From contig CAMGYJ010000008.1 of assembly GCA_946122785.1 (NCBI GenBank), positions 23,523,475 to 23,587,474 of the forward strand: a DNA stretch of 64,000 nt, given 5' to 3'. This DNA comes from Linum tenue. Taxonomy: Eukaryota > Streptophyta > Magnoliopsida > Malpighiales > Linaceae. Below, piece after piece: positions 11,029-21,906 of the stretch. Made by a program: the position numbers and the translations under genes. How positions within the stretch are numbered: position 1 is the stretch's first letter; the number at the start of each line of letters is the position of its first letter. The notes beneath the pieces were generated by a model. That model did not search any database. It had not been told where the DNA came from and saw only the letters and a program-made list of their open reading frames with translations.

Positions 11029-11675
11029 TAGGGGTGACAATGGTCGGGTTGGGTTGGATTTTGCCAAATCCAAATCAAAATTTATGGGTATATCAACTAA
11101 AAAAATTTGGGGTAAAACTCAAACCCAATCCAACCCAACCTACTGGATATCTGCGAGATCATGGATACCCATGGGTTTCTGTCAAAATAAATGTCTAACA
11201 TCAATTTCTCATACAAATTATCTTTACAAAAAACACCAATCTAGAGCATACAAGCAAACCACAAATTATCCATACAAATTATTCAACATTAAAGATAAAC
11301 ATCTATAAACAAAATGATTAATTGAAAGCTTCTTCCTTTTGTCAACTAAGCTTCTCACTCTCCACTCCATAAGACCAACTTCACTTTACACAATTAGGAA
11401 GAACAAATTAGATGTTTTCACAAACATAAAGAAGATTAGTTGCTTAAGAAAGATATATTGCTTAGAATATTAAATATATCAAAAAATTAATTATATGAGT
11501 GTGGGTGGGTATCCATGGGGCGGGTATACCTAAATCCAAGCCCAACCCGGTGAATAGTGTAACAGGTTTAAACCTGAACCCGACCCAAAACCCGTCAACA
11601 CGGGTTTTACCTGCTTTGACTGGGTTGGATATGGTAGAGTACTCGTGGGTTCGGTTTTTTTTTTTTGCCATCCTA
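11029..11675. mobile_element. hAT-type MITE
   Basis: The left end taggggtgacaatgg and the right end (reverse complement taggatggcaaaa) fit hAT termini. The flanking 8-mers cataaaat (11021-11028) and cacaaaat (11676-11683) match at seven of eight bases. The subterminal regions are rich in gggttgggttgg and cccaacccg words, as in other plant hAT MITEs. There is no coding capacity. Confidence 0.8.
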
Positions 11676-11683
11676 CACAAAAT

Positions 11684-12490
11684 CAAGGTCCATGATAGCG
11701 TGCATAGTCATGCACCATTCCATAACTAAATCTGGACCTTTGGATTTGAGTGGACCCAGAAAATTCAGATATGAGGGGTGTGATTTAATGACTTTTTATT
11801 TTATTCTCTTACTCGGCTCTTATCTTCTTCGTTCTAATTTGGATTTCAAATTTTTTTTGCACAGATGAAGCGAGTTCATTGTGATCTACAAATGAGATCC
11901 ATATATTTCGATAAAAAAGATTTCATACCATTGTTACCACCCAGTAACACCTTTGTTTTTAACTCGAATTTTGAGTTTTTTTGCACAGATGGAACGAAAA
12001 TTTCTTGATCTATTGGATCTACAAATTTATGGGGGAAAAATACAGGACTATAATGTACCACTCCGTACTCCGTACATGGGTGGTAACTAATGGTACACAA
12101 TGATGAATGTGATAAAACATTCGTATATTCCCATTATCGTGTATTTCAACCATCGTACACTATATTATGTTCATACCACCATGGTACACTTTTATACCAC
12201 GTGGTATGATATTATGTAGTACCAAGCAGTAGCAATCTGATATAGACTTGTACTAAATGTTTCAATTTTTTGTTCCTAAAATATATCAAAGTGGATATCA
12301 TTTTAAAGGGCACAATTTATGTGATTTATCTGTGCAAATTTTTTGAAATTACAACTTAAAATGGAGGAGATATAACCCGTTAAAATTTATAAAGGAAATG
12401 ATTAGTGGCGTTTTATATATGACGATGTAGCTCTGATGTAGCAGGCTATGGAGAGATTATTGACTACAAGTTATGCGCCGCTACAAAAAT
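11684..12490. other. AT-rich intergenic DNA with a run of ggtac-type repeats
   Basis: No gene is seen. Around 12050-12220 the words ggtac, gtac and catggtac recur, but no ordered array is evident. Confidence 0.5.
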
Positions 12491-12504
12491 CAATCACTGC
12501 TACC

Positions 12505-13699
12505 TTTTTTTTTTGAAAGTGGAGTTCATTAAGATAAACGACTGGGCCAAGCCCACAAGGGAAGTGTACAAGTAAGCAAGGCAAGATAGAAATGAAAAAA
12601 GCCCAAACAAAGAGGCCCAAAGAAAAACCCGGAAACCCAATAGGGTCCAGGCCCAGAGCCACAACAAGTCTGGTTCTTCCCAAACCCTAGCCGCTAAGTG
12701 CCCTTTCTGAATCTCCTCCATCTCCGCAGCTAAGCACCACCACCGCGCACCTGACAAGACGCTGCCACCCACCTTTTGAGCGCCGCCACAAGCCAAGCCA
12801 TGGATCGGGAACCCAGCAGACCCGGAAGGCGAGAAGAGGAGGAAAGCCACCACCGAGCAGGCCATCCCGAGCCGATTGTCGTGCACTACGGCGGACCACC
12901 ACGAGAGTCAAACAGAACAACCAAACGAAAGGTGGAGGAGACAAAGAGTTAGTCTCTGTTCACTTCCATTTTCGTTTCCTGTTTTCTATTTTCATGTCAT
13001 AAATTTGGCAATCGAAACGGGAAAACTTGTTTACTTTTCATTCTGTTTTCTATTCGTTTCCAACTATGAAAATAGAAAGTGACAACTTTCTGCTATTTTC
13101 GGAAACGACAAAATATTGTTTTCACCTGTTTTCAACATCTGTTTTCTGAAAAACAGGAAACAGAAATGAAAGTAAACAGGCCATTAGAATACACCAGTCT
13201 TCAAGCTCTCCCAACCGGGTCCTCGCCAAGGGTGGCATCTCCGGATTGCCAAGACCTGCAAGACAAAACAAGGAGGTGGACCAAAGGAGAGGAGATGAGA
13301 AGAACAAGCCGGATTTGTATCAGATCCGACCTCCATCGCATCTTGAACTGGAAATGCATCTCCAGATCTGGAAACCAGATCGGAGGACAGATCGTCAACC
13401 CACAACGGGGGGCAAAAGGAACCCTTAAAAGGGCGAAGAGAATTACCACAGAGTGGTAAAGGCAAACCAAACCAAGGCTGGAAATCGGAAATCGTAGAAA
13501 GGAAACAAGGGGAAAAGCAACATAAAAAAGGAAACTAGAAGGCGGATGAAGAAAATCGGTGAAGGGGGAAGAAGGATAAAAGGCTTAGGGCCGCTGCCGG
13601 TCACCGGAGGAGAGCCGACAACGGCCTCATGGAGGTCACGATAAGTGAGAAGCCAGATGAGTCATTTTTCAGAGAGAAAGAAAAAAGGTTTAGTTCCTC
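12505..13699 (-). mobile_element. Non-LTR retroposon without reverse transcriptase, 15-bp TSD
   Basis: The 15-mer caatcactgctacct occurs at 12491-12505 and again at 13700-13714. Just inside the left copy is a run of T, which is the poly(A) tail of a minus-strand insertion. The end before it (tcattaagataaacg on plus) resembles 3' ends of plant L1 elements. No RT or endonuclease frame is present. It could be a non-autonomous LINE derivative or a retrocopy of a host transcript. Its 5' end is at about 13699. It is interrupted by the MITE at 12952-13183. Confidence 0.75.
12952..13183. mobile_element. Tourist-like MITE inside the retroposon
   Basis: The 232-bp insert has long imperfect inverted ends (left ctgttcacttccattttcg; right, reverse-complemented, ctgtttactttcatttctg) and the trinucleotide TTA on both sides (12949-12951 and 13184-13186). 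A TTA duplication fits PIF/Harbinger MITEs. It must be younger than its host retroposon. Confidence 0.75.
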
Positions 13700-13714
13700 C
13701 AATCACTGCTACCT

Positions 13715-14090
13715 GTTATTCCTGTTTATTTGAGTTTTACAAAGAATTGAGTAAGACGGTGTGACAAGAATCGTACCCAAATCAATAACGGACCTAGAGG
13801 TATCTTGACTGGTTTTTTACAAGAGATTGATTTCCTCAAGAACAATGAACTATCCTCATAATCCCAAGGCATATTCTCAAACATTTTGCAGCATCCAAAA
13901 AATGAAAGTTGAAACAACGACATATTTTGTTTGAGCACGAAGATGTAACCTTATCATCGGTCCCAAAAATGAAGCCAACGACGAAGTTTGCAGACGCTAA
14001 GTGGCCTTATTAACCTAAAAACCTGGTTCTTCTTAGCCTTAAGGGTGAAATTGACTAGGAGGGTGTAAATTGGTGGAAGACTAGGAGGGT
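13715..14090. other. Short non-coding stretch
   Basis: A 70-codon minus-strand frame at 13726-13938 has no recognisable domain. Near 14062-14090 lies a 26-base word (starting gtaaattggtgg) that recurs directly after the TRIM pair at 14621, with few changes. Confidence 0.45.
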
Positions 14091-14616
14091 TGTTATGGTT
14101 ACCACATCAGAAATACAAGGGAATGAACTCTTGTATATAAGAGTCCACCTAACCCAATTAGTACGAGGCATTTTGGGGAGGACACCCAAGAGTAAAACCG
14201 TGCGGGTTTGACTCAAAGCGGACAATATCGTACTAATTGAGCAGCCCGGTTATGACAAGTGGTATCAGAGCCTAGTTCGGCGGATCCGGGGCGGTAGACG
14301 TCAGTTTGGTGGACCCTCATTCGGTGAGCTCATGATTTGAGATCTGCGACCACTTTTCATTATTTGAGCTCAAATCCCGAGGTCACCGAATGAGGGTCCA
14401 CTCTAACGTCCACCGCCCTGGACCGAACCAGGCTCTTATACCACTTGTCATAACCGGGGTGCTCAATTAGTACGATATTGTCCGCTTTGGGCCAAACCCT
14501 CACGGTTTTACTCTTGGGTGTCCTCCCCAAAAGGCCTCGTACTAATTGGGCTAGGTGGACACTATATACAAGGGTTCCTTTTCTTGTATCTCCGATGTGG
14601 TACTTGGATTGCCACA
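14091..14616. mobile_element. Two TRIM 5' ends as a long inverted repeat
   Basis: The left arm (14091-14341) starts TGTTATGG. After about 168 bases it reads gacaagTGGTATCAGAGCC, which is an LTR end plus the initiator-tRNA-Met primer site. The right arm (14369-14616) is its diverged reverse complement, including the reversed primer site (ggctcttataccact). The loop is 27 bases. Each half is thus the LTR and start of the internal region of a miniature LTR retrotransposon (TRIM), placed head to head. Flanking DNA shows the repeated 26-mer starting gtaaattggtgg rather than a 5-bp TSD. Confidence 0.7.
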
Positions 14617-14775
14617 TAATGTAAATTGGTGGAAGACTAAGAGAGTGTAAATGAAGAGGATATGTAAAAAGTAAGTAAATTATATTATTATAAAATATAT
14701 AATGAATTTTATAAATGATTATCATAAAATAAAAAATTATGTAATAATCATAAATATTAATAAACATGAATTAAT

Positions 14776-15569
14776 ACTTTTTGGGCGATGTCCTGCATTA
14801 TACTTTTTTGGCATTCCGTTTGCAGTTTGCGGAGTTACAAGCTCAAATCTTAGGTCCTTCCGGTATTCTATCTCATGGCCCTGATTTTGATGACGCCCTA
14901 CGCACCTTTAATGAGTTTACATGTTCTGATTTCTTACGTGACCCGAGTGGAGTTGTTGCCCCCAAAACTTATGAAGAAATTGGCAGACATATATTTCGCG
15001 AAGGTTGCTACTACTTCAGTTTTTATTTTCTCGTTGACTGCGCGTCAGGTGGCTTTGTGGAAGTCTCAGTAGAGTGCGCACTCTTCTGATTGGTTGCACG
15101 TTGTTCCTATTTCTGGGTTGGGCCAAACTATGAATGGGAGGACATATCATAGTGTCCTTAGTTATCGACTGGGTGTCACATTGTTTTTGGTATCTAAGCA
15201 CTATCCTGCTTGTTCCCGTGTCTTTCCTGGTGATGTCTTTGGGGTTTTTGCTGTGTCCTGTGCTGGTTCTGTGGGCATTAAGTATCGGCACAACCTCGTT
15301 TGTGACACCTTATTGGACATCTGTTACAGGTCTGGGATTTCTGCCGATAGGGAGGTTGATATCGGTTTGGTTGATGGGCATGGCAGACCCCTACATCCTA
15401 CGGATTTGCTGCTTTATTCCTGGGACAGGGGGCGAGATGTGTGTGTCGATTTGACTAGGTCTTCACCTCTGACTCAGACTGGGATGACTGATTTTGTGTC
15501 TGGCCGAGTTGTTGCTGACGCTGCTCAGCGAAAGTATGCCAAGTATCGAGACTTGTGCACTAGAACATG
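14776..15569 (+). pseudogene. C-terminal part of a plant reverse-transcriptase-like protein
   Basis: Translated pieces match a family widespread in eudicot genomes and often labelled 'reverse transcriptase domain-containing'. The pieces are G-D-V-L-H-Y-T-F-L-A-F-R-L near 14785, G-P-D-F-D-D-A-L near 14880, P-P-K-L-M-K-K-L-A-D-I-Y near 14960 in a shifted frame, and from 15094 P-I-S-G-L-G-Q-T-M-N, G-I-K-Y-R-H-N, and L-L-L-Y-S-W-D-R-G-R-D-V-C-V-D-L-T. At least one frameshift and a stop break it, and the N-terminal catalytic part is missing. At about 15569 it changes abruptly into the gypsy gag on the other strand. The family assignment is from memory of family sequences. Confidence 0.6.
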
Positions 15570-16928
15570 CGAGAGAACCCACCAAGTCCCGCAATTCAGC
15601 CATCTGATCATTCTGCACTGGGGCAGCAGGGGCTGCACCTGGCTGCTGGAAATGTCGCGGCTGTGATTGAGCAGCATGCCCCTGCATGGGCTGATAAAGA
15701 GACTGTTGTTGCTGCTGGAATTGCCCCTGTCTGGGCTGATATGGTGGCTCTGGAAGCCCGGTGGTCCCTGGGGGACTGGTGGTCTGGAATTTGCCCCACC
15801 CCAGGAGAAGTTAGGATGCTGGCGCCACCCCTTATTGTAAGTGTTACTGTAGGGGTCATTGCGCCTGACGTTATTGATGAAGTTCACCTGCTCCTGCGGT
15901 GTGGTTGATTCCTTCATCGCCTGGCAGTCTTCCACCGTGTGATGGGTGCTTTCGCACCAGTGGCAGAGCATCGCCTGCTGCTGTCCGGTCCCTGGAATCA
16001 TTCCGGAATGATCGATAGCTGAAACCAACTTCGATACTACCTGCACCAAATCAGAGGGATGGGCTCCCACAGAATGTACACCTCGGCTTGGTGCTCTCCT
16101 CGACCTCCTAGAAGTGCCCCAATCATACCCGTTCTCCGCCATCTCCTCAAAGAGTTGATTCAACTGTGGCGGGTTTTTGGTCAGCATGTTCCCGCCACAA
16201 ACCGAATCAATCAGCTGCTTGTCCTCCGGGAAGAGGGCGTGATAGAAGGTGCCCACCTTGAAAGCATCATTGAAACCATGATTTGGACACCGCAAGAAGA
16301 GACTGTTGTACCTCTCCCATGCATCCCTGATGGTCTCATCCTCATCCTGAGCAAAATGTGTAATTTGCTTCTGCAGGTCAGCTGTCTTGGATGGAGGATG
16401 GTAGCGGGTGAGGAACTTGTCCGTCAGGTTGGCGAACGTGGTGATGGAGCCCGGAGGTTGAGTGTCTAGCCACTCCTTGGCCTGCCCCTCCATAGTGAAT
16501 GGGAAGTACCTCAGCTGGATGGCATCTGCTGGTACCCCATTGATCTTGATTCCATCGATGAGCTCGTGGAATCGCCTGAGATGGGATCGGGGGCACTCTC
16601 CCTCCTTACCACGGAACACCACTGAACCGCGCAGCATGGTGATCACTGAGGTGCTCACCTCAAAATTGTTGGCTGGGACATGAGGGTGTTGAATGGGTGA
16701 CCTCATGTCTGCAGCCCTAGCGGTCCAGTAGGATCCCATGGTCTGCTCCTCGGGGATCACATCACGCTTCTCTGGATCAGCCATCTCTTCTTCCTCTTCT
16801 TCTAACTGCAGCTGTGATAGCGCCTCCTCCGCAGCCAGTCGCGCCTTTAGAGCCCGCTTGAAGTTCCTGCAAGTTCGTTCAAGCTCCTGGTCTAATGGTA
16901 GTAGTTCTCCCGACTGGCTACGGGTCAT
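15570..16928 (-). pseudogene. gag: Athila/Tat-type gypsy gag, truncated (element A)
   Basis: From ATG 16928 the frame gives a Retrotrans_gag protein of the Athila/Tat type: L-I-D-G-I-K-I-N-G-V, F-P-F-T-M-E-G-Q-A-K-E-W-L, H-P-P-S-K-T-A-D-L-Q-K-Q-I and A-W-E-R-Y-N-S-L-F-L-R-C-P. It is closely similar to the gag at 29152-27776. Near 15750 a base lost relative to that copy shifts the frame, and A also carries about 70 extra bases in its Gln-rich region near 15650-15720. Gypsy sequence ends at about 15570, where the RT-like gene begins. The frame is upstream-linked to a primer site and LTR in the correct minus-strand order. Confidence 0.85.
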
Positions 16929-17049
16929 GCACTACCTGCACACAATCAGCAGAAGCAACCCGTGAAGGCACACATGTGGAAGAGATAAAATGCAATAAAT
17001 AAAAAGCTAGAGTAACAAATTATCACGTTTCCCCAATAATCTAGAGGTT

Positions 17050-17066
17050 CCCCGGCAACGGCGCCA
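17050..17066 (-). promoter_or_regulatory. Primer binding site for tRNA-Asp (element A)
   Basis: On the minus strand the sequence tggcgccgttgccgggg begins seven bases after the LTR end. It is complementary to the 3' end of plant tRNA-Asp including CCA, as known for Athila/Tat elements. Confidence 0.85.
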
Positions 17067-17072
17067 AAAACT

Positions 17073-18634
17073 TGACACGCCAAAACACAACACCAAACTG
17101 CGACCAAGTGTAATCGCAGCCCGGGAATGCAGTAACAGGCAAGTTCTATTATCAACCCGGGGTCTAGATCTACTGCTTACTCCGTGATTGTCTATTATCT
17201 AGCCAACTAATTTGATTGATTGTTGTTTAAAGCAAAAGCAGTAAGAAAGCAGTAAATTGTTCGGTTTTCAAAGTCAGGAAAGAGTCACTCGGGATTGAGT
17301 CCCCCTAGCCCCTTATTTAGGTTCAATTGTAATTCCCCTGGGTTGATTCACTGTTGATTAGACTGCGGAAGATCCGACAGTAGCTTGGAATCTCTTAAGC
17401 TGACCAAGCCCTCTCAGTCTAACTACCCGGCAGACGACTAGTCTTCACCGGGATAGAAAGCTGAAGCAATAAGCACAGAACTCCACTACTGGAATTGAAT
17501 TCCAGTACAAAGCAGTAAACTGGCTAACTCTCGTATAACCAATTCCCTACTATCGAATGAAGAGGCTCTAACAACCTAATCAGATTCTATCTCTCTCAGG
17601 TTGCAGCAAAAATCGAGAAAAGCTGATCAGACTTCAATCAATTCAATAAACATGCATCATTCGATTAAAATCAAACAGTAATATCATCCCAAGTCATTAC
17701 AATCAAATCCCTAACACAAGGAACTAGGGTTCTTCATACCCAAGTGAGAGAAGGGTTCTACTCCATAGAGAGAGAAGAGAAAACAGTAATCGGAGTAGTC
17801 ATACTCATACTGATGAGGAAAATCTGCTCCGGGATGATGATTTCCACTCCTATGACGATCTCCAAGCTCGCTTCGATGAAACACAGCTCCAAGATAGCTT
17901 CTAGGATGTGTTCTTCGTACTTTCTCTCTCTAGGGCTCTGTCTTTGCTCTGAAAATCCGATTCTCCCACTTTTGGCTCGAAATTGGCTGAAAAACCAGAA
18001 TTTCCCGACCCACACGGGCAGGCCACACGGCCGTGTGGCTCACCCACTTGGCCGTGCGGCTCAAAACGCAGCGTACCATTAAGTTCGATCTTCAGCCATC
18101 TCACACGGCCAGGGTGCACGGCCGTGTGGATTTCCTGAGTTGCCCGTGTTTGCTCTCGGCGGAAATCACACGGCCACAATTGCACTTTGCACGGCCGTGT
18201 GATGCCCCGGTCTGCCCGTGCGGCTTCCTTGGCACCTCGCCACGTGTCCTATCTTCGTCCAATCGACCCCAGACTCGCTCCCAAGCCTCCATTCACGTAC
18301 TAAGACCTGAAATATCACAAACAAGCACAACCTAGCGTGAAATCGGCCTAAAACACGAGGGGTAAAAACATGTGTAATTAACGGGGGTAAAAACATGTGT
18401 AACTAACGGTCTATCTGGTCCGTTCTTTAGATCGATGTTGAGTATCCTCCTATCTCAATCGACTCAAATACTCTACCGTTTGGAGGACTCGTCCCGGACC
18501 TTCCCATACATGCTAGGACCTGAAATGTAACAAAACAAACACAACCTAGCGTAAAATAGGTCAAGGGACAGTGATCTACTTAGCAAAACGCACAAGAAAT
18601 TAGGGGTAAAATGTGTGCAATTGGTCTCAAATCA
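17073..18634 (-). repeat. 5' LTR of gypsy element A (1,562 bp)
   Basis: On plus it begins TGACACGCC and ends CAAATCA, so on the minus strand it runs TGATTTG to GCGTGTCA. It aligns with the LTRs at 22656-24217 and 30679-32240 over most of its length, especially the half next to the primer site. Between about 18010 and 18230 it carries three palindromic modules with CACACGGCCGTGTG cores. Its outer (U3) end contains a diverged duplication: the words gacctgaaat and acaacctagcgt recur at about 18303 and 18515, and a 24-bp tandem repeat lies near 18359-18407. The partner LTR is absent because the element is truncated at 15570. Confidence 0.8.
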
Positions 18635-18957
18635 AAACTTCTGGCCTAGTTTGAGGAGGTTTTGGCCTACTTTGAGGTTCTGGTCTATTTTGTGAAGGTC
18701 CTGGCCTACTTTGTGGAGTTTCTAGCCTACTTCGGTGGTCTACCTCCTTTCCTCACATTTAATGCAAAAAGGATGATTGGTCCCTCCCCTTACCTTATTT
18801 TTATTAATGACCAGCGTGCCCCTCCTTCCTTTTCCCTTCATTAATTGTGGTCAACTCATTTAAATGGAAAAGTATCCAAACAAAATGTTCCTGTTGGCTG
18901 GAGCTAGTGTTAGCACCATGCTAACAAAAAAAGTTTTAGCATGCTAGCCTTTCCCCA
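18635..18957 (-). mobile_element. Minisatellite-bearing MITE-like element, truncated copy
   Basis: The reverse complement aligns with 36045-36410. Both have the ggctag start, gttag(c/t)atggtgctaacact, a cagccaa / atttaaat(g/a)ag segment, a gga-rich segment and then a roughly 20-bp minisatellite. The copy is cut exactly where LTR A ends (18634), so element A apparently inserted into it. It is non-coding. Confidence 0.65.
18638..18742. repeat. Minisatellite, about five units of 20-22 bp
   Basis: Units follow the pattern ttctggcctactttgagga with variants (ttggcctactttgagg, tctggtctattttgtgaag, cctggcctactttgtggag, ctagcctacttcggtgg). On the minus strand the unit reads caaagtaggccagaacct. Confidence 0.85.
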
Positions 18958-19054
18958 GGTGTAGAATTATAAGTTTCATTTTTAGTGTACTTATGTATTA
19001 CTTGTAAAATTAATATTTACGAGGTACTGGTCATTAACCATTTTGTAATGGCTT

Positions 19055-20493
19055 ATAGAGGCAGGGATGGCAAAAATATTCGTAATCATGGATATCCGCC
19101 CAAATCCGATCTAATCGGGTAGGGTAAAACCCGAACCCGAGGATTTTTAGTGGCTATGTGTAAAACCCCAACCCGAATATTGCGGGTAATGGGTGGGCAT
19201 GATTTTCTTACTATTCAACCTAAACCCGCCCAATTATACGCATGCATATGTGTTTATCTTTAAATAATCATTATTTTTCTCTAACATATTTTATATTTAG
19301 CATATAAATATAATATTTTCATGAAATTGTGTTATTTTAATGAATTTTCTTCATTCTAGTGAATTATTGTCGTACTTCTCTTCTTATACAATAGGAGTAT
19401 ACGTGTGAATGTTAGCACATTGGTTGGCATTATAAAGATAAAATATTACCCATGGATAACCGTGTATACCTGAAACTCGAACATGTTTGGATATGGCTTT
19501 GATTTTCTACCCATTGCTTGTGTGGGTATGGGTAAAACCATAACTACTTTGGGTAGGGTGACGGATATGCACTATCCTTACCGACCCGACCCATTGCCAT
19601 CCCTAAATAGAGGTGAGTATTGGGTGGTTTTATGTGGGTTTGGAACCACCCACTACGTGGTGGATGAAGGAGGAAATGACTCACACCCAAGTATTATATG
19701 TGGGTGGGTTGGGCTAGGTAATTGCGGATAATGGGTTGTAGGGTGATTTTTGTGGGTTTACAATATATATTCCATATAATCACATAATTTCAATAGTTTT
19801 AAACTTAAAATGAAAGAATTCTTCAAACTAAATAATGCTTAATCCATAAATGAGGCGAGTAAATTACTTTGCAATATTGGTATTGGTAATTGTCCATAAA
19901 TTACAAAATATTCAATTGATAAACGTGGTCTAAGTCTGATAATAACCAAGGTTTAAGAAGACACTAGGCATAAGACAAACGTTTAAGTCTTGCCTAGCGC
20001 CTCATTCGCCGAGGCGTTGTGAGTGTAAATAGGTTTTTAACCTATAGTTTTTTTTATAATGGTTTTTAACCTATAGTTGCAAATTATAATTCCAAATTGA
20101 TGGAAGGAATGAATGACGAATCGATGGTAGTTTGAGATAGTGTCATTTTTGGGAAGACAACTATCTTTTTCTGAGTAGTTATGCTTAATTGTACCTACAA
20201 TTGCCTAAGCACACCTCACAACACAATCCTTTGGTCGAAATTAAGAGGAATATTTGTGATTTTAAGGGTTTCATTTTTTATAAAGCTATATGTTAGAGCG
20301 TAAGTGATTTGAGGTTAAAAGTTGGGTGGGTCGTGGGTTAACCAAAGTCCACCCGCACCCACCCAATCTTTTGTAGGTGACCTATTTTACAACTCACACC
20401 GACCCATAGGAACCACTCACATGATAATGGGTGGGTCGATTTGGGGGTGGTTTTGGGTGGTTTTGTGGGTTCAACCACCCAATGCTCACCCCT
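19055..20493. mobile_element. Larger hAT-type element, interrupted in its left terminus
   Basis: The right end, reverse-complemented, reads aggggtgagcattgggtggt. The left end agaggtgagtattgggtggt resumes at 19608 after the nested MITE at 19062-19605. Original flanks would be atggctta (left) and gtgactta (right), six of eight matching. The interior (19740-20300) is AT-rich and non-coding. The call rests on the end pair. Confidence 0.55.
19062..19605. mobile_element. hAT-type MITE nested in the terminus of another hAT element
   Basis: The ends are cagggatggcaaaaata and, reverse-complemented, tagggatggcaatgggt. Flanking 8-mers tatagagg (19054-19061) and aatagagg (19606-19613) match at seven of eight. 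The interior is rich in cccgaacccg and gggtaatgggt words. Confidence 0.8.
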
Positions 20494-21213
20494 GTGACTT
20501 AATACTACTTAGACCAATAAAGTGTGAATCGTTCACCATATCAGTTCATACTCTGGTTCGGTTTTAAAAACATTAGTAATATCAGTCAAAATTTAGAGTA
20601 CTGATTTATGGGGCTACGTCCGACCAAGTGGCCGAGTAATAAACTAGTATACAATAGCTACAAAATGTTGGACTCACAAACTAAACCTCCCTTCGGGCGG
20701 GCCGCTAATCTAGTTCATGGGTAAAGAAAAAGAAAAGGTTTGTTTCCATCCCCTCACCTCTCTTTGCCGCCATACGTTTTTACATGGAAAATTATTAACT
20801 CTAATCTTGGTTGGACGTAAAAGCTCTAACCGGCCACATGTGAGCTTTCTATTTGTGAGTTCATCTTTTTTCAAAATTTTATTTCTTAATTTATTTAGCA
20901 TAATTAAGAACATTGAAAATTAAGAAAAAAAAGGTGAATCCACCAGTAACAAACTGACATGTGGATTTTTGGAGCTTCTACTAATAATTTTCCTTTCTAC
21001 ATCTTCAGCCATCGGCCCATCGCAGTGATCCCAAGCCGACACCTAATTAATTCAAACTCATCCGCAGCCATGAACGCAAACCGATACGGAAGTTCTATGG
21101 TGCCGCTACTGCACCTGTGCCGACAATTAATTTCACCGGGTTGGTTTACATGAATTGGTCCAAATTTGATCAGGCCATAAATAAAAACAAATTATCAAAT
21201 CCCCTAATTCCCG
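20494..21213. other. Non-coding DNA, nothing recognised
   Basis: No domain-bearing frame and no clear repeat was found between the hAT element and the start of the duplicated nest. Confidence 0.5.
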
Positions 21214-21906
21214 AGTCCCTACTCTTCCTCCGTCGTTCAAAATGAGGGTAAAATACCTCATATACCACTTAAGTTTGAAAATTAGAGGAGCTATACCACT
21301 TAAATTTAAATAGCGCGTCGGGTACTACTTATGTCTTTAAATTGTGCTTCCGTACAATTTTCCATCCGATTGACTAATAGAAGTGAACTGCCTGCCAAGC
21401 ATTTTCATCTTCCTGCCACCATAAGCTCCAGCGTCGCCTACCACAAGTGCTTCGTATGCAATTCTGGCATTCCTCCAATCCGAAACCTAATTATTCAATC
21501 AATTCCATTTTCCCACAAGCCACTAATGTATAGTGCATATCAACCACAACCTACTCAATAGATGACCACCATTATCACTATCTCCGCCGGCACCACTAAC
21601 CTACTCCCCCCCCCCTCTCAACTTCCCTATCCTCCCTTCCAAATTCTTGCAACTCGCACGATATCGATGGAGGGACCCATTCTTTCTTTCTGGTTAGGTC
21701 GTTAAGGAGACAAGGAAAGAGTCGGTTTCGATTTGGAGGGCGGAGGGTGAAGAGCGCAAACTGAGGCAAGGAAAGAGTGGGTAGAGGTGGGCAGCTGGAG
21801 ACGGAGGCCTAAGAGGCAGGTGAGCCGGTCAGAGATGACTTAGTGTACGGAAGCCGAGAAAGGGAGTCGTCAGAGAAAGTAGCGGTGAAAAAGGGTTGTG
21901 GCGGTG

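Noticed and set aside
14091..14616. microRNA precursor
   Set aside because: The arms are recognisable TRIM ends with primer sites and are far too long and diverged for a typical MIR gene.
15094..15666. Intact 190-codon gene
   Set aside because: It is the C-terminal part of an RT-like protein with upstream frameshifts, and its last 30 codons read antisense through gypsy gag.
17073..18634. Equal LTR lengths (1,562 bp in A and B) as proof that A and B are the same age
   Set aside because: A has a private U3 duplication and different core modules, so the equal length is probably coincidence.
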